Shown here: one piece after another, positions 33,059 to 38,696 of the stretch
Numbering within the stretch: the stretch's first letter is position 1
Layout of the letters: each line of letters begins with the position of its first letter
Source: COE1 sp910588595
Lineage (GTDB): Bacteria; Bacillota; Clostridia; Lachnospirales; Lachnospiraceae
Direction: 5' to 3'
Assembly: GCA_948957135.1 (NCBI GenBank)
Contig: CARDBT010000039.1
Coordinates: 1-38,696 of the forward strand
DNA length: 38,696 nucleotides
Program-made: the position numbers and the translations under genes
The notes under the pieces: generated by a model
The model's input: only the letters and a program-made list of their open reading frames with translations
Database searches by the model: none
What the model was told of the DNA's origin: nothing

Positions 33059-35323
33059 ATGACAAATTGTGACAGGAAAAGACCCTGCTTTTTTATCGCT
33101 ATCCTTTTGGGAGCGCTTTGCCTTTGGGGGTGTAAAGATAAGGAAAACGAAACAATCACCTCCATAGAGCAGCTGAACGATCCCGCGTATACCATCGGTG
33201 TGCCGGAAGGCGGGGCAGGTATGTATATGGCGGAAAAGTATCTGCCGGAGGCGGAGCACAAAACATTTTCCGGCAATGCTTCAGGGTATCTTGCCATTTC
33301 CCAGGGAAAGCTGGACGGGTTTGTTTACGACCGGGTGATGATGGAGTTTGCCATAGCAAGCGGGCTTGAGGATGTGAAGATCTTAGACGAAAATCTGGGG
33401 GAGAGCATGGATGTGGCTGTGGGAATTTCACCCAAAAGCCGGATCGAAAACTTAAAGGATAAGGCGAACCGGTTTCTTGCCCAGGCAAAAGCAGAGGGAA
33501 CACTGGATGAGATGTATGACCGGTGGGTCAGCCGGGCGGAAGGAACCATGCCGGAAATAGCCATGCCCCAGACACCAGACTGTAAGCTCAGGGTGGGGAC
33601 CACAGGAATGGTCCAGCCCTTCAGCTACTATGAGGGAACGACTCTGACAGGATACGATGTGGAGCTGATCTACCGCTTTGGGGCATGGTTAAATGCGGAA
33701 GTGGAGATCAAGGTTTATGATTATGACGGAATCATTGCGGCGGCACAGGCAGGGGACATTGACTGCATTATGGCGAATTTAAACGCCACCGAAGAGAGGC
33801 GGAAGCATATTGAGTTTTCCGACTGCGTTTATCCATCGGTGACAGCCGTTATGGTAAGGGCGTCACAGGACGGCGGCGCGCAGTCAGGGGAAAAATACGA
33901 GACGCTTTCCGATTTTGAAGGGGCAAGGTTTGCAGCCCTGAGCGGAGGGGGTTACGATAAGCTCTTGCAGGAAGTGATTGAAGACGCGGATGATTTTTCC
34001 TACTACAATTCTGTACCGGATATTGTTGCAGCCTTAAAGGCAGGCCGTGTGGATGCGGGGGCGCTGGACGAACCGCTGGCGCAGCTTGCAGTGGCGAAGA
34101 ATGAAGGGCTGAAAATATTTGAGGAGCCAGTGGTTCTGGATCAGTACGGATATGCTTTTCCCAAGGGAAGCCCCCTTAGGGAGCAGTTTAACGGCGTCCT
34201 TGCAAAATTGAAAGAGGACGGAACCATTGAGGCTCTAAAGGAAAAATGGCTTGGGGCGGATGAAAGCATAAAAATACTGACGAAGCAGGACTGGCCGGGA
34301 GAGAACGGAACGATCCGGTATTATCATGACAGCACCCATGAGCCTATGACTTATCTTGGAAGCGGCGGAGAACCGCTGGGGCTTGAAATAGATCTGATGC
34401 TTTTAGCTGCACGGGAACTGGACTGGAAGGTGGAAATGACAGACTGTGAATTTGTCTCCCTGATTGCCTCTCTGGAGAGCGGAAAGGCAGATGTGGTCAG
34501 CGGAAGCATGTCCATTACGGAAGAGCGGGCGAAAAAGGTGGACTTTGCGGATACCCACTATGATTCAGCCATGGTGCTTTTGGTGCGTGATGCAGGCGGC
34601 GCAGTGCAGAAGAAAGGTTTTCGGGCAGGTCTGGAGGATAGCTTTAAGAGTACTTTTGTGGTAGAGGGACGGTGGCGGCTGATTTTACAGGGGCTGGGGA
34701 TTACCATACTGATTTCTGTCTGTTCAGGAATTTGCGGTCTTAGTCTTGGGTTTGGGATATGTATGCTGCGGCGGATGAATTGCAGGCCCGTACAGTATCT
34801 CGGAGGGAGTTTTGTCCGCGTGGTGCAGGGAATGCCTGTTGTGGTCCTTCTTATGATCCTGTATTATGGGATTTTCGGCTCGGTGGATATTTCCGAGATC
34901 CTGGTTGCGGTCATTGGATTTTCCATTAACTTCGCGGCATACTCATCGGAGATGATGCGTACAGGCATAGAAACCGTGGATAAGGGACAGTATGAGGCAG
35001 CCCTTGCCATGGGCTATACCAGAAGGCAGACATTTTTTAAGGTTGTATTTCCCCAGGCAGCCGGAAATTTTATTCCTGTGCTGAAAGGCGAATTTATTTC
35101 CATGGTAAAAATGACTTCCGTGGCAGGGTATATCGCCGTACAGGATCTGACCAAGGTGTCTGATATTATCCGTTCACGTACCATGGAGGCATTTTTTCCG
35201 CTGATCGTAACGGCGGTAATCTATTTTGCCGTCGCCAATGTGATGACGACAGTCCTTTCCTTTGCAGAAAGGGAAGTTTTGCCGAAACGGAATAAACGGA
35301 GCGTAAAGGGGGTATCCATGTGA
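33059..35323 (+). CDS. Substrate-binding/permease fusion lipoprotein for amino-acid ABC uptake
   Basis: ATG 33059 follows GGAGGA; about 754 aa. A lipoprotein signal (FFIAILLGALCLWGC) is followed by: a lone second-lobe-like segment (about 30-160, TSIEQLNDPAYTIGVPEGGAG); a full type-3 solute-binding domain (about 175-405, KLRVGTTGMVQPFSYYEG); a lone first-lobe-like segment (about 415-520, TIRYYHDSTHEPMTYLG); then a His/Gln-type permease (about 540-740) with the EAA-like loop EAALAMGYTRRQTFFKVVFPQA. It should import polar amino acids with the ATPase encoded next; stop and start overlap by one base. The lobe order suggests a binding protein split by another one. Confidence 0.82.
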   Translation: MTNCDRKRPCFFIAILLGALCLWGCKDKENETITSIEQLNDPAYTIGVPEGGAGMYMAEKYLPEAEHKTFSGNASGYLAISQGKLDGFVYDRVMMEFAIASGLEDVKILDENLGESMDVAVGISPKSRIENLKDKANRFLAQAKAEGTLDEMYDRWVSRAEGTMPEIAMPQTPDCKLRVGTTGMVQPFSYYEGTTLTGYDVELIYRFGAWLNAEVEIKVYDYDGIIAAAQAGDIDCIMANLNATEERRKHIEFSDCVYPSVTAVMVRASQDGGAQSGEKYETLSDFEGARFAALSGGGYDKLLQEVIEDADDFSYYNSVPDIVAALKAGRVDAGALDEPLAQLAVAKNEGLKIFEEPVVLDQYGYAFPKGSPLREQFNGVLAKLKEDGTIEALKEKWLGADESIKILTKQDWPGENGTIRYYHDSTHEPMTYLGSGGEPLGLEIDLMLLAARELDWKVEMTDCEFVSLIASLESGKADVVSGSMSITEERAKKVDFADTHYDSAMVLLVRDAGGAVQKKGFRAGLEDSFKSTFVVEGRWRLILQGLGITILISVCSGICGLSLGFGICMLRRMNCRPVQYLGGSFVRVVQGMPVVVLLMILYYGIFGSVDISEILVAVIGFSINFAAYSSEMMRTGIETVDKGQYEAALAMGYTRRQTFFKVVFPQAAGNFIPVLKGEFISMVKMTSVAGYIAVQDLTKVSDIIRSRTMEAFFPLIVTAVIYFAVANVMTTVLSFAEREVLPKRNKRSVKGVSM

Positions 35324-36435
35324 TGACAGAGAAACAGGAAGACCGGAGCATTATTTCCATCAGGCATCTGCGCAAGGAATATCCCAATGTAACTCCTTTA
35401 CAGGATGTGAGCGTGGAGATTAAAAAGGGAGAAGTGATTTCCATTATCGGTCCGTCAGGCACCGGAAAATCAACCCTGCTGCGCTGTATCAACCTTCTGG
35501 AGACGCCCACAGGAGGCGAAATTGTGGTGGACGGCGTGATGACCACGGATAAGAAATGCAAGGTAAATCTGGTGCGGCGGAAGATGGGTATGGTATTCCA
35601 GTCCTTTAACCTGTTTGCCCACAAGACCATTATTGAAAATATCATGATGGGTCAGGTGGATCTCCTTGGCAGGAGCCGGCAGGAAGCTTATGACAGGGGA
35701 ATGGAACTTTTGCGCACCATAGGACTTGGGGACAAAGCCCTTGCCTACCCGGATGAGCTCTCCGGGGGACAGAAGCAGCGTGCGGCGATTGCCCGGACGG
35801 TTGCCATGGAGCCGGAGATCATTCTCTTTGACGAGCCTACCTCGGCTTTGGACCCGACTATGGTGGGCGAAGTGCTTTCCGTTATCCGCAGGCTGGCAGG
35901 GCAGGGTATGACCATGATGATCGTGACCCATGAGATGAAGTTTGCCCGGGATGTGTCCACGAGGATCTTTTATATGGATCAGGGAGAGATTTATGAGGAC
36001 GGAACGCCGGAGCAGATTTTTGAGCACCCTAAGAGGGAGAGGACCCGGATCTTTATCCGGCAGCTTAAGGTGCTCCATGTGGAAAAGATTTCACGCGATT
36101 TTGACTTCCCGGCTTTTATGACACAGCTTGAGGAGTTCGGGCGACGGCAGCAGCTTTCCCAGAGACAGATTTACGCCATACAGCTTACGGCGGAGGAAGT
36201 GCTGATGCAAAAGCTCCTGCCGGCAGCCGGGGAAGCGCGCGGTATGGATATTTCCCTGGATGTGGAGTACAGTGAGCGGGAGAATCTGGCACAGATGCGT
36301 TTCTCCTACGGAGGCGCTGCGTATCATCCCTTTGGCACGAAAGAAGATCTGTCCGGCAGGATGATAAAAGGGATGTCCAGAGAGATAGAACATATGTTTG
36401 CAGACGAATGCAATCATTTGACCATCAGTATATAA
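35323..36435 (+). CDS. Amino-acid ABC ATPase with extra C-terminal domain
   Basis: ATG 35323 (ATGTGATGA overlap with the previous stop) follows AAAGGGGG; 370 aa. The first 250 residues are a GlnQ/HisP-type ATPase: Walker A GPSGTGKST, Q-loop MVFQSFNLFAHKTIIENI, signature LSGGQKQR, Walker B IILFDEPTSALDP and the H-loop IVTHEM. The C-terminal 115 residues are not usual for this family. They read AIQLTAEEVLMQKLLPA...ISLDVEYSERENLAQMRFSYGGAAYHPFG, which resembles an RsbW-like GHKL fold with degenerate N and G boxes. It probably drives the fused permease upstream, and the extension may be regulatory. Confidence 0.85.
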   Translation: MTEKQEDRSIISIRHLRKEYPNVTPLQDVSVEIKKGEVISIIGPSGTGKSTLLRCINLLETPTGGEIVVDGVMTTDKKCKVNLVRRKMGMVFQSFNLFAHKTIIENIMMGQVDLLGRSRQEAYDRGMELLRTIGLGDKALAYPDELSGGQKQRAAIARTVAMEPEIILFDEPTSALDPTMVGEVLSVIRRLAGQGMTMMIVTHEMKFARDVSTRIFYMDQGEIYEDGTPEQIFEHPKRERTRIFIRQLKVLHVEKISRDFDFPAFMTQLEEFGRRQQLSQRQIYAIQLTAEEVLMQKLLPAAGEARGMDISLDVEYSERENLAQMRFSYGGAAYHPFGTKEDLSGRMIKGMSREIEHMFADECNHLTISI

Positions 36436-36445
36436 AAGGATAACA

Positions 36446-36529
36446 ATGGAAAAACGGACACTTCGCAATGAAAATATTGCCAGGGCAAGCAGCCTTGCGG
36501 AAAAAGATTTAACAGAGCGAAGTGCTTAG
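36446..36529 (+). other. Leader region with 27-codon ORF and interlocked stems
   Basis: AAAGGA precedes ATG 36446, a 27-codon frame (MEKRTLRNENIARASSLAEK...) ending in TAG 36527-36529. Two perfect stems interlock: CACTTCGC (36459-36466) with GCGAAGTG (36517-36524), and GGCAAGCAGCC (36484-36494) with GGCTGCTTGCC (36533-36543). The second ends just before the symporter start. The arrangement resembles a leader-peptide attenuator or pseudoknot. Confidence 0.4.
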
Positions 36530-36546
36530 GGGGGCTGCTTGCCAAT

Positions 36547-37851
36547 ATGGGTGTCGCCCCTGTGTGGCAGTACAAAAATGGTGTGAATATGATCTTATTT
36601 ACGCCGAAAAAGAAAAAGCGTTCCCAGATGGTTTCCCTGGCGCTGTCAGTGGTTCTTGCCCTTTTGTGCGGCGGATTGTGCCGTTTCCTGCCGGCGGGTG
36701 TCCGTGCCTTGATTGCGGAGGAGCTTATCGGTCCTGTGTTTAACCGTTTTATGGGGCTTTTGTCCGCCATTGCAGGACCGATGGTGTTCCTTTCGGTTGC
36801 CTGGGGGATATACAGCAGCGGGGACACAGCCACCATGGGCAGGATCGGAAAAAGGATGATCGGGCGTTTTATGCTGATGACAGTCCTTCTGACACTGCCT
36901 GCCTGCGGGGCAGCGATACCTCTTTTTTCCCTTAACGCCGGAGGCGGGGGGAGCTTTGACTTTTCCGAACTGTTTCAAATGGTTCTGGACATTGTTCCAG
37001 GGAATTTTTTTACACCCTTTACAGAGGGGAATCCCCTGCAGATCATTTTCGTCGCAGTCCTGATCGGTATGGCAATGCTGATCCTTGGAGAAAGAACCGG
37101 GACTGTTGCAGTATTTTTAGACCAGGCAAATGCGATTGTATTACTGCTCATGGAGGGGATCAGTGCCTTTGTTCCTGTCTTTATCTTTGGCAGCCTTTTC
37201 AATATGATCCTCGGCGATCATCTTTCCGTGCTGCTGAAAGCGTATAAAGTGCTGCCTGTCATGCTGCTTGGGCATGTTTTTCTGATGGCGGTTTATGCAG
37301 GGAGTGTCTGTATCCGTAAAAAAGTTTCCCCCACAGTTTTCGCGAGAAAGCTTGCGCCGGTTTTTCTGATCGGGCTGACAACGGCTTCTTCCGCTGCCGC
37401 GTTTTTAGAGAACAGGAAAGTATGTGAGGAAAAGCTGGGTATTGACAAAAAAAATGTAGATATCGGGGTTCCCCTCGGACAGGTGGTGTTCATGCCGGGA
37501 TTTTCCGTTTTATATTTTGTGATGGGAATCTGTATGGCGGAGATTTACGGTGTGGAGATTTCTCCGATATGGCTGGTCACAGCGCTGGCTCTTGCGGTGG
37601 TGCTGGCTGTGGCCACGCCTCCTATCCCGGGGGGCGCGCTTGCCTGTTATACGATCTTGCTGTTACAGCTTGAAATTCCGGCACAGGCTATTGCGATTGC
37701 CGTGGCAATTAATGTGATACTGGATTTTTTTGCCACCGCAGTGGATCTGTTCTGCTTAGAGGCGGAGCTGACAGAACTGGCGGGAGAGCTTAAGATGCTG
37801 GACATGGATAAGCTTCGGGAAAACGAAAGATGTACCGTTTCCAACTGCTGA
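36547..37851 (+). CDS. Dicarboxylate/amino-acid:cation symporter (DAACS family)
   Basis: The 434-aa protein has about eight TM helices plus hairpins. Diagnostic parts are the serine-rich GLTTASSAAAFLEN hairpin, PLGQVVFMPGFSVLYF, ATPPIPGGALACYTILLLQL and INVILDFFATAVDLF, matching the SDF/GltP family that takes up glutamate, aspartate or C4-dicarboxylates with Na+ or H+. Several family residues differ, for example PPIPGG in place of the usual hairpin sequence, so the substrate is uncertain. ATG 36547 has a weak site; ATG 36589 (MILFTPKKKKRSQ) is an alternative start. It is the last gene of the export/uptake run. Confidence 0.85.
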   Translation: MGVAPVWQYKNGVNMILFTPKKKKRSQMVSLALSVVLALLCGGLCRFLPAGVRALIAEELIGPVFNRFMGLLSAIAGPMVFLSVAWGIYSSGDTATMGRIGKRMIGRFMLMTVLLTLPACGAAIPLFSLNAGGGGSFDFSELFQMVLDIVPGNFFTPFTEGNPLQIIFVAVLIGMAMLILGERTGTVAVFLDQANAIVLLLMEGISAFVPVFIFGSLFNMILGDHLSVLLKAYKVLPVMLLGHVFLMAVYAGSVCIRKKVSPTVFARKLAPVFLIGLTTASSAAAFLENRKVCEEKLGIDKKNVDIGVPLGQVVFMPGFSVLYFVMGICMAEIYGVEISPIWLVTALALAVVLAVATPPIPGGALACYTILLLQLEIPAQAIAIAVAINVILDFFATAVDLFCLEAELTELAGELKMLDMDKLRENERCTVSNC

Positions 37852-37964
37852 TATTTCTGCCTGCATCAGGTTTGCAAAACATCTGTGATCTTTTTACCGA
37901 TTACCTTTAAAGCCTGATATTCAAAGTATGTGACTGTTTTGATCATTGTTGTTGTCTCTCCTAA
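37852..37964. other. Intergenic, nothing recognised
   Basis: No gene, strong hairpin or promoter was seen between the symporter stop and the terminator of the minus-strand coiled-coil gene. Confidence 0.5.
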
Positions 37965-37970
37965 AATAAA

Positions 37971-38012
37971 AAAGTGTAAAGTCTCTTGACAATTCAATAG
38001 ACTTTACACTTT
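37971..38012 (-). terminator. Terminator of the minus-strand coiled-coil gene
   Basis: A 14-bp perfect stem pairs AAAGTGTAAAGTCT (37971-37984) with AGACTTTACACTTT (37999-38012). On the minus strand it is followed by TTTATTTTAG. Confidence 0.75.
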
Positions 38013-38400
38013 TCATGTGATATTCATTATGTAGTTGCTATGCTAATTTGTTTCATTTTTCGCTGTGTTCTTTAATGACTCTTTTCATAATAGAAATATC
38101 TTGTTTGATTGCTTCATAATCCTCAACACTGTCTTTGTATCTATCAAAAGTAGAAGTGTAGCAAGATTCGATAGTGTTCAAACGTGGGATTACTTTGCTT
38201 TCAAGGAGATCTACCTCTATGCGTTTTATCCTGTTTTCAATTGGGTTTAGTCTTGCATCAAGTTTCTTGTCCAGCATTTCAGAAATCGCAAGTAATAATT
38301 CATTATCAGTCATGTGATCACTCCCTTATTGGATCGTGTTTCAAGTTGTATTGTAATGAGTATATCACATTCGAAGTGTAAAGTCTATTCAATCGTCAAG
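37985..38400. mobile_element. 416-bp unit bounded by 27-bp inverted repeats
   Basis: The segment 37985-38011 is the reverse complement of 38374-38400 at 25 of 27 positions (shared core AATAGACTTTACACTT). The unit encloses exactly one small gene with its promoter and terminator. No target duplication or transposase is seen, so mobility is only suspected. The repeats may instead serve expression of the gene. Confidence 0.5.
38053..38313 (-). CDS. Small coiled-coil protein
   Basis: The 86-aa protein begins MTDNELLLAISEMLDKKLDARLNPIENRIKRIEVDLL and has heptad-like spacing of I/L residues through most of its length. This predicts a coiled coil, with no TM segment and no catalytic motif. The start follows GGGAG. 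A TG-A-TATACT extended -10 (on the minus strand, near 38365-38357) lies upstream, next to the inverted repeat. Similar short coiled-coil proteins are frequent in clostridial genomes, without a known function. Confidence 0.65.
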   Translation of the reverse strand: MTDNELLLAISEMLDKKLDARLNPIENRIKRIEVDLLESKVIPRLNTIESCYTSTFDRYKDSVEDYEAIKQDISIMKRVIKEHSEK

Positions 38401-38431
38401 GTGCTTTGTGGTTTGGTGATAAGATAATTGC

Positions 38432-38516
38432 ATACTGGGTGCAGTATAAATGCAATTGACATTTTTCACAACAATAAATAGAAGTATTTGTTCAAAATAT
38501 ATACTGGACACAGTAT
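38432..38516 (+). promoter_or_regulatory. Two identical operator-like palindromes
   Basis: ATACTG-N4-CAGTAT occurs twice, at 38432-38447 and 38501-38516. A TTGACA lies between them at 38457-38462. Paired operators around a promoter suggest a repressor that can loop or bind cooperatively; its gene is not in the window. Confidence 0.55.
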
Positions 38517-38520
38517 AAAA

Positions 38521-38621
38521 ATGAGCAAAAAAAGAATAGGGAACTTTACAATGACTGCTTGCACTCTGCAAAAGATGTTTGAAGAGATAGTATTTACCTG
38601 AAATGGTAGATACTATTTTCT
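38521..38621 (+). ncRNA. Possible short transcript with 26-codon ORF and terminator
   Basis: After the second palindrome, an ATG at 38521 without a Shine-Dalgarno opens 26 codons (MSKKRIGNFTMTACTLQKMF...) to 38601. A hairpin, ATAGTATTTACC (38587-38598) with GGTAGATACTAT (38605-38616), followed by TTTTCTTTATTT, looks like a rho-independent terminator. It could be a small RNA, a leaderless peptide or a gene remnant. No other gene was seen from 38401 to the end. Confidence 0.35.
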
Positions 38622-38696
38622 TTATTTGTTAAATCACATAATTAGTGTCTGCTGATTAAGCAGATATTTGCAATTTCCAACTCTTACATCTGCTCC

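Overview
The window looks like a chromosomal accessory region of a gut-type member of the Clostridia, most likely Lachnospiraceae. This is inferred from gene content: NHLP/NHLM-type peptide export, a BceRS-like two-component system, a soluble [FeFe]-hydrogenase/chemoreceptor fusion, a DUF4080 radical SAM protein, purine-rich Shine-Dalgarno sites and mixed GC content. No rRNA, tRNA or CRISPR array was seen.

Layout. 1-1330 is AT-rich and decayed: a RelB/DinJ antitoxin, its ParE/RelE toxin gene split by a 163-bp MITE-like insertion, and a broken ATPase fragment. 1480-5159 is a membrane protein, winged-helix regulator, FtsX permease and ABC ATPase operon behind a strong promoter with a palindrome. 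5339-6423 is an ECF sigma factor with a probable anti-sigma partner. 6442-9953 holds a palindromic repeat, a lipoprotein, a Nudix hydrolase, a PIN/NYN-like protein and an unknown gene. On the minus strand at 9989-11917 is the hydrogenase/chemoreceptor fusion. 12139-14542 is a BlaI/BlaR1-like pair, followed by an M19 dipeptidase. 15981-19132 is AT-richer and probably acquired: a DUF3990 pair resembling a toxin-antitoxin module, MarR plus flavin reductase, and an MccF-like S66 peptidase. Minus-strand radical SAM and Uma2 genes follow. 22206-24621 is another decayed zone, where a 685-bp element carrying a chloramphenicol-phosphotransferase-like kinase has split a membrane-protein gene with an 8-bp target duplication. 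It also holds a DUF2185-DUF4241 protein and a nuclease remnant. 24700-26529 is a BceRS-like two-component system, followed by a 73-aa protein with its own promoter.

The most striking locus is 27539-37851, a same-strand run of a compact NHLP secretion protein, a C39-peptidase ABC exporter (frameshifted), a second NHLP ABC exporter, a 103-aa double-glycine precursor without cysteine, an unusual substrate-binding/permease fusion lipoprotein, an amino-acid ABC ATPase with an extra C-terminal domain, and a dicarboxylate/amino-acid symporter. It suggests that export of a large unmodified peptide is linked to amino-acid uptake. No modification enzyme is present.

The window is also rich in small non-autonomous elements: the 163-bp insertion, two inverted copies of a 166-bp near-palindrome 20.6 kb apart, the 685-bp cargo element, and a 27-bp inverted-repeat-flanked coiled-coil gene at the right end. 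No transposase was seen. All family assignments come from reading motifs by eye; no database search was run.
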